Origin: Dioscorea cayenensis subsp. rotundata
Taxonomy: Eukaryota > Streptophyta > Magnoliopsida > Dioscoreales > Dioscoreaceae
Assembly (NCBI RefSeq): GCF_009730915.1
Contig: NC_052481.1
Location: 1,240,001-1,304,000 of the forward strand
Length of the DNA: 64,000 bases
Reading direction: 5' to 3'
The translations under genes were made by a program, and so were the position numbers. Shown here piece by piece: positions 1 through 11,400 of the stretch. The notes beneath the pieces were generated by a model. The model saw only the letters and a list, made by a program, of their open reading frames with translations, ran no database searches and had not been told where the DNA came from. Each line of letters opens with the position of its first letter. The first letter of the stretch is position 1.

Positions 1-210
1 TAAATTCAACACACCTTAAAAATTTCACATTTGATGATTGTGTTCATGGATGGTGGATTTTAATAATATGAACTTACACAATTACATATTTCTGATGATG
101 CAATATATACTAAGCAACAAAAGTAAAGACTAAATAAAGATTACAACTCTTTTCAAAACCACACACCAAATACAAAATACAAACTTGAGATGAGGGATTC
201 ATTCAGATTG

Positions 211-2087
211 TCACACAATTGTCTGTGCCTCACCAAGTTCTTGTGTTTGTTTCACAGGAGGACATTGAGCTTCATTGCTCTTGCCCCAGAGTAAGAAGTA
301 GAGTCCTACAATCACAAGGCCAGACCCCAAAACACTGCACCAAAAAAAACAAGAGAAAATCACAATACATTCATGACCAAACTTGGTAGCAACACTGCAA
401 GTGTTCTTTCATGTCCTATGAAAAACTATTAGAGGGTTGGTTACCACCTTCCAAGGTAGAGGGGTCCATGTAGGACACAGAAGTCGACACCGGCAACAAT
501 GATTTGTATCAATGGACTGAATGCGGTTGTGAAAAACAGGTCCTCTTTTCTGCACACACCATGACATTGCCAAGAACCCGAATCCTGATCCTATAAGCCC
601 CTGCATGAAGTTAAAACATAAATATAGATGAGGAAATTTCCCGAAGAATATATAAATTGAATGAAGGTTGCTTACCGCAAACAAAACGACAAAGATCTCG
701 TATTTATTTGTTAGAGCCCAAATAGAAAAGTGGCGTTCAGTGACTATGCTTAGTGTGGCAGCTTGAAGGAAGCTGATGAAGAAGATGATGGCGGTGCATG
801 AATAGAGGGCCGGATACTTGTGGCCAAGCCTTGTTTGTACTACAAACCAGGAGGACCAGCTGATGCTGCCAGCTATCAAGGCCATTGAGCCAAGCATCCA
901 TTTCTCAGAACTGTGCTCATGAATGGTGGTGGGTTGATGGTGGTGAACTGGGACCGGGATATGAGATGTTTTGTTCAATGTTGTGCCTTTGTAGAATGTC
1001 ATCAGCATTGCACCAGTGACGCACATGAAAGTGCCAAGCATCTTGGCTATCCCTGTCTTGCTCTTCAAATTCAGAGTCTCCAACCTGATTAAGAAATTAA
1101 AATAAAGGGTAGGTACATATATATAGTGTTGTCCCTGTCATGGATATCCTACACTAGCTCAATAGACCTTCCATATTTGGGTAGTCCAATGTAAGGTGAA
1201 TGTTCAATAGGGGAAGATGGGGAGAAAGGAAATGGAGACAACAAAGATTAGTGGGTGTGTTGTGAACATATTCCATGAAAGCAAGTGTGGGGCAAGCGGG
1301 TCTGATATATTTTTTTTTTCTATATAGATTCCATTCCCTCTCATCCTAATCATGCTTTATAAATGCCTACATTCTCCACTCTCAATGAAGATCCTCCATT
1401 TCACAAGGCAAACTAAGTTGAGCACTACTAGTCAAAATGCAAACATTGAAACCTCTGTTTGCCTTTTCACTTCATCAGTTCCATTGTCACCAATCTCTTC
1501 ATTTTCCTATAAATATTCGAGAGAGAGAAAGAGAGACCGACCTGAAACCTACGGCAATCAGAAATGTGAGAGCAGGAGTTGTGTTGAGGAAGGCACAAGC
1601 AAAGGTTGCAGATGTATATTCCATTCCAAGAAAAAACAAATACTGAGTTAAGGAGGCCCTGCACAGAAGAATTGTTTTTTAGAGCAGACTAAAATTGATG
1701 AATGAAGTTGCAACAGAGAGAAGGTTCACAGTCATACATATTACATACCCAAACAAGGCACTAAAGAATAGATAAACAAAAATCTGAGTCGTCATCTTAG
1801 GTCTTGATTTCCTGGACCATAGTGCAAAATCATCAGCAGTTGATATGCATAACTAAGGAAAGAAAAAAAACCAAACACATAAAAACATCATACCTCTCAC
1901 TGAAATAGGCTATGGGAGTAAGCACCAAAGTGGCAATCAACTGCCTGAAAGTGATAAGAACCAACTTGTTCATGCCTTCATCTATCACCTTCTTGATCAT
2001 GGTGTTCATAGCTGCAAAAGCAACAACTACAAGTGACATTAGGATAGCAGGTTTCCACTCTCCCCATGACCCCATCTCCGTTCTCAC
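211..2087 (-). CDS. WAT1-related (nodulin MtN21/EamA) transporter, six exons, one frameshift
   Basis: Exons read on the minus strand are 2087-1894, 1811-1749, 1658-1542, 1084-676, 600-448 and 334-211, all with GT-AG borders and matching phases. The product is about 350 residues, the usual size of WAT1-related proteins, which have ten membrane spans in two EamA repeats. Family signatures seen are KPAILMSLVVVAFAAMNT at the N terminus, EYTSATFACAFLNTTPALTF in exon 3 and MLGTFMCVTGAMLMTFYKG in exon 4. Start could be 2087 or the MGSWGEW methionine at 2075; the latter looks more like relatives. Exon 5 is 153 bp where frame continuity needs 152: a run of five T (minus strand, about 532-536) replaces four, and after removing one base the frame runs to the TGA at 211-213. 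Relatives move small molecules such as auxin or amino acids at the plasma membrane or tonoplast; the substrate here is not predictable. Confidence 0.88.
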
Positions 2088-2137
2088 TTTCTCTGGTTAT
2101 ACTGCACTTCACCTCAACCTCTGGTAGCAAGGAGGGG

Positions 2138-2145
2138 TATATAGA
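2138..2145 (-). promoter_or_regulatory. TATA-box candidate of the WAT1-related gene
   Basis: The minus strand reads CTATATAC about 55-65 bases upstream of the start codon, a normal position for a plant TATA box with a short leader. Confidence 0.45.
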
Positions 2146-2159
2146 GGCTTTGGAAAAGC

Positions 2160-5100
2160 AAGGACCACATTCCCTGGGGTCAAATCAGTGCTTTCCTGAA
2201 AACTTTGGCAATTTCTAATCACCTGGGTATTGTTCTTCAATATCCCTCTTTAAGAATTATATGATAGAACAAAAATATTACCGGCCATCAAAGGGGTTAC
2301 TTGGCATCATATCTTGCTTAGAGGAATCCCACGTTTTCATTACCCGGGGACCTGCTTCGATTGAAGCTTTGCATCTTCCTAATGGGAAGGAAGGTGAGAT
2401 AAGGATTGCCTATTCTTTCTGTTCTTAGTATCTTCAGAAGTATCTTATACTCTCCACAGACACAGACATGCTGCTATGCAATATCTGATAGACTACTGAT
2501 AATGTGAGTTGTTATGTGTTCTCTATGCCTACAGAAATACAAGCTAGAAACCTACTCATGTGTCCAGTGGGATTTAGTATTTAGTGTGTGCACATCCATG
2601 GTGCCATAGTGCTAGACACAGGTCAACCCCACCCCACTCGAGGGTCCCAGTTGGGTGGGCTCAGCTGAAAATTCACGAACCCAAGACAGAAAAATATAAA
2701 TTCAGCCCAGCTCAGCCCGGACAAGCCCCTGCGCTCCGTTGGAGACTGTTCATCTAAAACAGGGAAAGCCAATTTAGACTTTTGACTGCAAATCAGAGGT
2801 GAATGAATAGTATCATAAGATCTGTCATTAGATTATGCTACCTGTACTTAGTCCAAAGAATGAAATAATCAGGAATTGTGTAAAGGTGCACCACTTATGA
2901 TAGAAAAACATCAGCAGCAATATGAAAGACCAAACCTATCACTTCCAATAAAGTAATCTGATAAAGCAAGCAGCAAAGTTCTATTAGGCATAAAGCACAC
3001 AGCAGTAATCCACTGTTCACAAAAGGAATGCTTGCTTTCATCCTTAGATAAAGCCATATAAACACATGGTTAAATCCTATGGCCTCTTATCTCCTAAGCA
3101 AAAAGACATTGACACTTGCACAGAATAGAATGAGCAAACAACGCACTGAAAAATAAGGTAACAGGAGAGAAAGCAACATCCACTAAAAAGACGTCGGATG
3201 ATAATTAACCTGCAATAGCTAACCTGAAATTATACAACAGTTATCTAATACATGATTGCATTAAAACCGCGTTTGAATGGTTGGAATCACCCTGAAAGTA
3301 AGAGACACGGCCACAATTGTATGGTTGGTTTCAACTAATCCTTAAGGTAGGGCATCCTTTTGCCTGCTCAAAATGCAAAAGGCAAGAGGCAATTCAATAG
3401 CCATTCTTCATATGAAGTGCATGTTAGCACCAGGAGAGAATTAGATTCTCAAAGGCATCAATGGAGCCATATCTAAATAACATAACATAAAGACAGCAAA
3501 AAGATAGAATTTCCAAGTGGAGAAGATGCCAAGATTTTCCAAGCAAACTGTAGGTTTGACAGGACTATCAGAGCATCCAAAAGCATAGAGTATAAATGGT
3601 TTCAATATAATAAAAGAAAGGTAATAATGCATGCATGCAAATAAACTAATGATCTTTCTCCATAAAGCTCTAAAAGACAATGCTCCTTGTCCGCAATTTT
3701 GTCAACAAAGTTAAGTTAGAAAGGCCTAACACCATTAAATTTATCATATTCACTTGACTAGAACTATTAAAGAAATTTTAACAGTAATGCTCTATGTCAT
3801 GTTATTCTGAATGTAGTTTTGCATATTGCACTTTGAAGCTTTAGCATATAAAGAAAGGACATGTACTCACGTAATGGAAGAGAATATAAAATAATCTATA
3901 ATAATATTTCTCAGAAGATACTTTTACAGGCACAAAAATGTTCAACACCAGTGACAAAACTGATCAAGAAACTACCAGCAACAATATATAAATTATAACA
4001 ACACATCTACCTGAAATGAGGCAGATCATAGATGCTATCGGTTGGCCAGGAACATATGAAACTCATGCAGCAAAATGTGAAAAGTGTGAGGCTGCAAGCG
4101 TGGCTAAGATCATATAGTTATTCAATCAAAACCAGGAGACATGAAAAGAGACCATGAAAGAGCATACACAATAAATCATCACCTCAGATGATATGGCTCC
4201 ATGACTCCATCATAGCTGGCAATTCACATTGCATTGGGATAGTTGAGTTCTGCATTCACTTTCATTCAGGATCACAACCAGTAGGAAAAACTGTAACAAA
4301 ATAAACTCCAATACTGCATAAACAACTTTCTTCCTACTTACGATATTATCACTGAGAACTTTAAAAACCATAAATAAACAATAATGATGGTATGATGAAA
4401 GTACAGAAAGCAAAAGAATAAATGCTAAACACAAGTTTTCTAGTTAAACTACTAGCTGTGTAAGGTCGATTGATATACAGATGATAATTCTTGTACTAAC
4501 GTTTCTTCCTGCTTACGATATTATGCTAAATTTGGCCTTTTCCAAGGTTTCCTATTTGTTGTACCTGTGAAAAAATTTAAAAAATAGAGCATTCAGAGAT
4601 GAACAAAATTAATTCTCTAAAAAGTTCCCACCTTAACAATTAATCACAGTCCCATCACAGCCTAAAATAGATCCTCAAGAAATAGACCTCTATATCTTGT
4701 TTGACCAAATAAATAGAAGCACGATTGAAATTCTGACTCCGCTATTCTAAAATCTCTTACGGACCCACAGATTCCCACCAAATATATCAATAAACCACTT
4801 TACAATTACAAGCTTCTCCTATCTTCCACTATATTCTCTAAAGTCCAACCATAAACTACTCTAATGTTGCTCATACATCCATTCCAATTCCTTATTCCTT
4901 CCAAACAGGTACATTTCCCCCTTTTAAAGTAGATTATTTGCCATAGTCCTCTTACTATTTTAGTTGGCCAATTAAAAGAATTCCTTTTTAGCTTAATTGG
5001 CTTAATTTAGCCTAAGCCTTTTAACTCTCCCCTATCTGTCATTCTTATTAAAAATTAGGCCTCTGAGTACCTTCTAATGGCACTTTTACTAGATATCCAC

Positions 5101-6487
5101 AAATGGTGAAAACCTTTTAGCAAATATATATTTCCCACAGCTCTCCACCAATATATGTGTTCATTTTGATAATTATATCATTTTAGTAAATGAACTTGGA
5201 TCACTTTATTCTAGATTCTAGAAGCATATGTCCTTTACACAATAAACGGCATTTTATAGATATTACACCTTTAACTTGATGGTTGTAGTCTTCGGAATAA
5301 CAACTGACATCATTATTTCATTTTGATATTAAAGAGATTTGGAGAGTTAAAGACATATCCCTTAATTAAATAATAATAATGCCCGGGCTCTTTTTTTAAC
5401 ACCCATATCCTTATAAATGCATCTAATGCCAGCAATTTGAAGATTACTCACCTAATATTGCCTAACAAGTCTTATAATTTATCCAGCCACTTCTAGCTGC
5501 CATGCAAGGTTCCATTTTTCTAAACAATGTGAGAATTACATTATTTGCCAGCATAGAATTTAAACTAGCAAGTCCTATGCATTAATAAATGTATCTGTAC
5601 ATAAAAAAATAAAAAATAAAATCTCTGTTAAATATCTTTGCATTATTTCATCCAAGTTATAAGAAATAAATAAATTTAAATCATATATGTTGATCATGTT
5701 AAGCCATCTCTTTCCTAAATGCAGGTTTAGCCACAAGAAAGAAAAAGACAGTATGTAAGACAATTCCCTTCCTCACATCAATGATCAATAAAAATTTTCT
5801 GTTCAATGAAATTCTCATGTGCTCTTCTAGCAACTTGCAAAATGCAAAAGTCTACTCTCATGTTCATCACATCTGTACTTACCCGCATGATAACAGCATA
5901 GTCCTCCAAACTATTTGTTTATTAACCATATATGCCCATCAAAATGACAAAGCATGACAAGTTTACATACGACAAATAAGAATGAACAAAAAGTCTACAA
6001 TATGCTATTCCACAACACAGCCCTCCATAGCATCAATATAAGCGACTAAAACAATCAATTATCAAATAGCACTTGTTGCCAATTAGAATAGGAACTTAGC
6101 AGGGCTAGAATATATCCATGTGACACATCACACCAAAGGAACATGCATTTATACCCCAACAGTAATTGCCAAACCTTGAAGGATTTCACAATTTTGTCAA
6201 AATGACAAAAGAAAGCTTTTCATTAAGAATATCTAAAACCATAAAGTTCAGAGTTAAAGAACCAATATGAATGTATGCCAGACTCAATAGTTCAACAAAA
6301 CATGCATCAACTATATAATGTAAAAGGCAACATCTCCACAGCAACTTATCTTGAACATTAAAGGGAGTTCAATTAACAAAAACTAAAAGATACAACTGAA
6401 GACAGTTGCATATCTGAAAAGAAAATCTCAACCAAACACCTACTACTAATCTCTAGCAGCATGCTAATGGAAGAGGGCACACATAGT
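2160..6487. other. Intergenic stretch between WAT1-like and RPL9
   Basis: No conserved coding sequence was recognised on either strand in these 4.3 kb. Positions 2620-2740 are locally GC-rich, with repeated GGGTGGG/CAGCCCAGCTCAGCCC-like wording that looks like a transposon scrap. The motif CTTACGATATTAT occurs twice (about 4335 and 4513). The short ORFs present have no recognisable domain. Confidence 0.5.
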
Positions 6488-7949
6488 TTACTGTTCCTCA
6501 GCAATTGTACCCTTCTCACTGACATAAATACCATCCAAAAACTTCCGGATATCCTTGTTCTTCACATGGCATTTCTGTTAGCACACGATAGGAACAGCAT
6601 TAGAACCATGACATCTCAAACTGACTTATGCATAATTAAGGAAAAATGTTATGACAAACCAAGTTTGAAATAAACAAAAATATTGACCTGATTGATTAGT
6701 GCAGCAGACCGTGAGACAAGCTCCACATCATTTCCGTCAAGGACGAGCTCATCCTTGACTTTCTCGGAACGAGAGATAGACACACCTTCTAGCATATCCA
6801 CTTTGCGGACCTATACACAAAAGGTAGAACTAAGAACTACAAATCTGCCATAAAAATATTGGAAGCACAGACTTTCAATGAATTTTAACATAAAATTAAT
6901 AATTCAGAGAGAAAGCTATCGCACGTAAATGCACAGGATAAACTAATGAAGGGCTGTTTTAATTTTTTAAATAGTAAATAGAGATGACAACAAGAAGCAT
7001 CAAGGGTTCCATGTGTTATACAGCTGTACAATGTGCATGATGCGTTTTGGGAGGCAACAATCAGGAGATGGGCAACTTAGGCACATCAAGTACAAGATCG
7101 CATCGACAGGGTTAAAAAAAAACACTCTTTTGAAATGATTTAGTTACCAAACTACACAAACAGCTTTGTTTCTGCATGAATTTAACATCCACATATATTT
7201 ACAACGATTTCACCAACAAACTTAGCAGATAATAACATACAGGACACATCAAATGAAAGCAGAAAATTGGGATCAAAATTTACAAGAAAATAAAGCTAAA
7301 AAAATCGATTAACAAAGGAAAGGGCACTGTAACAGGAATATTTTAAAATTTTAAGACTTGAGAATGAAATTATCATAGTTACATATCTTATCTTAGAGAA
7401 TCTAAGTGAGAAATCCGCAATGCATCTACAGAAAAACGCACAAAAATTTTAAAAATATATATAATTTTATGTTGCAGAGTGAAATCAAGTCACTAGATCA
7501 CAGCAAAGCTTGGCAATCAGATACACCAATCAGGAGATAAATCGGTATACAAGCATCACGGGCAAGAACATGGTAAAAGGAAGTACCCTCTTCTCTCCGA
7601 GGAAGTTGCGGATCTCAATGGAAGAGCTGTTGTTGGTGATGCTGGAGTTAATGGGAAAGTGGGCATAAACGAAGCGCATCTTGTATCGATATCCCTTGGT
7701 AACGCCAGTGATGAGGTTCTGGACATGGCTGAGGGCGGTGCGGATGGCGGCCATGGTCTTGCGGGATCCAAACCAGGCATCAACCTTGAGCTTGCGGCCA
7801 CCATCGATGAGCTCGAAGTCGAGGTTGAGGTGCTTGAAATTGCGTGTCAGCTTGCCTCTGGGGCCTTCAACAACTATCATCTTGGCCTTCACCAGTACCT
7901 TCACCCCCTCCGGGATGTCCATCGTCTGCGAAGAGAGTATCGTCTTCAT
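6488..7949 (-). CDS. RPL9: 60S ribosomal protein L9 (uL6)
   Basis: Three exons on the minus strand: 7949-7587 (121 codons), 6810-6688 (41 codons) and 6574-6488 (28 codons plus TAA), all phase 0 with clean GT-AG sites. The 190-residue product has the length of plant L9. It opens [15 protein letters not shown] and keeps the uL6 hallmarks [13 protein letters not shown] (near residue 30), [18 protein letters not shown] (about 83-100), [12 protein letters not shown] and the C-terminal [18 protein letters not shown]. It is a cytosolic large-subunit protein that binds 28S rRNA near the GTPase-associated centre. No break is visible, in contrast to its neighbours. It is divergently transcribed from the stomatin-like gene, with 484 bp between start codons, and a telo-box lies about 100 bases upstream. 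Confidence 0.96.
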
Positions 7950-8049
7950 CTCTCCCTCTCGCGAATGAAGATCGAGGTCGGAGAAGAAGAAGAAGAAGAG
8001 AAACCCTCGCCACCACCATGGCTTCTCTGTATATCAAGCTTCAGATGAA

Positions 8050-8058
8050 TTAGGGTTT
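8050..8058 (-). promoter_or_regulatory. telo-box of the RPL9 promoter
   Basis: Minus-strand AAACCCTAA, about 100 bases upstream of the RPL9 start codon. This motif is typical of plant ribosomal protein and translation gene promoters, so the placement supports the gene call. Confidence 0.6.
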
Positions 8059-8071
8059 TGTGATTTGCTTT

Positions 8072-8310
8072 GAGATCTGAACTCTGATGTGATCTTAGCC
8101 GTCAACACTTTGTTAGGTATTGAAAGTAATTATAAATTCCTATAAGGGTGTTTATGTACACAAATTAAAATAAATATTAAGGAAAATCAAACCACCAAAA
8201 AGCTTAAAAAAATCTTTGATTTTAAGATCCGAGTGTTGATGTGATCTAGACCGTCCACGTGTTCTGGATATAAACGTAATTTTAAAGTTCTTACAGGGGT
8301 ATCAAGGTCC
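8072..8310. repeat. Duplicated ~90-bp module in the divergent promoter
   Basis: Positions about 8072-8160 and 8222-8310 share the order GATGTGATCT, CCGTC, CGTAAT/AGTAAT, a short AT stretch and ATAAGGG/ACAGGGG, with scattered mismatches. The second copy contains a perfect G-box core CACGTG at 8256-8261. The two copies lie between the divergent RPL9 and stomatin-like start codons and could serve both genes. They may instead be remnants of a small element. Confidence 0.5.
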
Positions 8311-8368
8311 AAAATCCTTTTTTATTTTAACAGCGGGTGGCTTGGCGGTGAAGAATACAGAGAAGCTT

Positions 8369-8373
8369 TATAA
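8369..8373 (+). promoter_or_regulatory. TATA-box candidate of the stomatin-like gene
   Basis: TTTATAAG lies about 62-66 bases upstream of the ATG at 8434, a plausible TATA position for a short-leader gene. Confidence 0.45.
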
Positions 8374-8433
8374 GCGAGGTTTTGCGAGCTAGTGGTTATC
8401 TTTGTTCTCAAGCTCGAGCATTCCCGGAGAACA

Positions 8434-11400
8434 ATGGCGATGCTTCGCGCTGCTTCGAGATCGATCCAGCTCTCTCTCCGCTCCTCCCTCGCCCTCAATG
8501 AATCTCTTGCCTCTTCGCCCGCACCCCTTCCGCTTCTCTTCGCCCGCCACTTTAGTGGCAGCCGCTCCCGCAGCGGCCGCTCCCGTGATGACTTCCCTCC
8601 TTATCAGGTGAGAAATCCTTGAAACCCTAGATTTATTATCGTTTTTTTTCATTGTTTTTGGTGCTGATTTGGTTTCCGAGAGACGTTGTTGCTAGGTTTG
8701 AGCCGGCGACATTGCCGATGAACTGGGGGAGTCCGAATCGTGCCGGAGAAGAAGGCGTTTGTGGTGGAGAGGTTTGGAAAGTACCTCAAGACCCTTGACT
8801 CTGGCATCCACCTTCTCGTTCCGTTGGTTGACCGGATTGCGTATGTCCACTCTCTCAAGGAAGAGGCCATCCCGATTCCTGACCAGTCTGCGATCACCAA
8901 GGACAATGTCAGCATCCACATCGATGGAGTCCTCTATGTGAAGGTCTTATGCTTCTGTGTTTGTTTTCATCTTCTTTAGTGTTTTTGTTGTTATTTGTTT
9001 TGTCAATCAATGCGATAATTTTCTTGAATTTGGTGGTGGTTGTAGATTGTTGATCCTATCCTCGCATCATATGGGGTTGAGAACCCTATATATGCAGTGA
9101 TCCAATTGGCACAGACCACAATGAGGAGTGAACTGGGGAAAATCACGCTGGACAAGACTTTTGAGGAAAGGGACACGCTCAACGAGAACATTGTGGTGAG
9201 ACTTTTAACTATAATATCATTTGAAGTTTTTTCTAGTATTGTTTTATTTGATGGTATGTGTATTTGACTTAGTAATTGCAGGTCAGGGGTTTTCTTATAA
9301 GTTTATTTCTATATGATGGTTCTCCATTTGATGAACTGAGAATTTCTGTAACTTGTGTTTCTGGTCTATTTTCTGAATTGAGAATGCTAATTAGATGCAG
9401 CAAAACCATTTGCAATGATAGAAAAGGTTAAGTGTTAGGAGCCTGTGTTGTTGTATTGTGTGCAGATAATGACAATAGGGTATGATCTACCAATCTGGTC
9501 TAGTTCACTTTTCAATAACCTAATGATTTGGTTTTTGGTTGGATCCTTGGTAAACATAAATTAGAGCTGAGGGAATCCTCATGGGGGAGGTTTAGAATTA
9601 GTTGTCAGATAATGATTCTTATCACATTGATTTATATTGATCAGTGTTGTTAAGGCGCGCCTAGGCCCCTAGAAGCAGCGCTAAACCTCCTTAGTGCCTC
9701 CAAGGGTCTAAGGCAAGGCGCTTTTTAGTCAGGTGAGGCTTTTTTGCGTTTTTTTGGCGTCTTTTTTTGAAGCCCAAGGCACAAAAAGACGTGCCTGATT
9801 GAAAAAATGTTAGTTTTCTATTGTTTAAAAGAGCCACAATTTACTAGACATTAGTATTTGAAAAGTCTATAAGTCTATTAAAAGAATAGAATCTAATAAC
9901 TAAGCAATAAATATTTCACTATTTTATACAAATCCTCATGGATGGCTATGATTCTGAACAAGGAAAAGAAGATAAAAACATGAATTTAGAGTTTGACATT
10001 AATGATGATGATTATTAGCTCCTTATGATTTTAGGAATAGAATTTTAACTTTAAGATAAGACAAGTTTGTTAATATTAAAGTTTAAGGCTTTGAGATTTC
10101 TATTTGTCTATGACTCTATCATATACCGTATATATATATATATATATATATATTCTTTATGTGTGTGCCTTACTTCGATCAGGCGCTCGATTTTTTTATG
10201 CCTTGCGCCTCGGGTGATAGAAGGGTCCTAGCGCCTCGAGTGTGCCTTGTGCCTTTAACAACATTGATATTGATGTGACTCAATCAATCGACAGTTATTG
10301 ATAATTATCTTTTTTTATCTTGGTTTTTGTTAATAGGAAATATGCTCTTATAGCAACATATATTATGTGATTTTTAATCATTGAGAATGGTTTGGGAATG
10401 GCTATCTGCATTATAACATATTTACGCCAACTTATTCAGTTGGATAAGCATAACAAAAACTGGTAGCTAGGTTATGTGTGTGTGTTTGCTAGTAAGATGA
10501 GTTTTATGAGCTTGAGTTCAAGTGTGTTCATTTGGAGGTAGGATGACTTTTGGAAACAGAGTTCATATGCTTTGTTGGTTGTATTGGTGTAGATTTTGGG
10601 AATGACTGCATGTCTGGTTTTTTTTTATTATTTGTTTAGGGCTTCTTACATGTATATTTTCTAAAAACCTGAAATTTCATGTGGACTATCAGAAACTTTC
10701 TTTCAATTTGTACACCTAAATATTGAAATTCTTAGATATTTATACCCTGAAGTCCAATTAACTGCCTATTATAATTTAATAATGATAGATTAAAATAGGT
10801 GAAATATCTCTTAGAGCCTTTATATATACATCTATAAACATTTAACTGTTTTATATAACTATATAGGTTATATATTTACCTTTTGCATGAGGTTCTATTG
10901 ATATTTTGAGTTATAATCATGTATAAAAGCAAATTTTTACATAAACAGATACTATATTTATCAATATGATTACTATATTTAATTATTTATGCACCTAAAC
11001 AGATACTTGAGAGAATCTAAATTTCAATTATTAAGTAGGGTAAAAATAACTTGGTAATCTAGCGCAATAATCCATCCTTACCTCCCAAAGGGGTATGTAT
11101 GTATAATCTTGAATTTCAGGGCCATATATATACAAGGAGTCATTTTTTGTTGGTATGTTTATAATTTTGGGTGTTTACATGGATATATGTTTTAAACCCT
11201 TTTTATCTAAAACCCTAAAACAAGTTTAAAAGAAAATAAAAAAATCTTGATCCAAGCTAGATTGAGTAAATGTTTGTCTGATCCTTGCATATACATCCCT
11301 AGAGCAAATGGATATACACTATTGATGTAACTTCACTTGTCCCTGTGGACTTGTGTGATCAACTCTAGATGTGTGATCTTGACTTACTCCAACATTTGGC

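Noticed and set aside
7659-8053. Plus-strand frames over the first RPL9 exon
   Set aside because: Antisense shadows of a highly conserved ribosomal protein exon.
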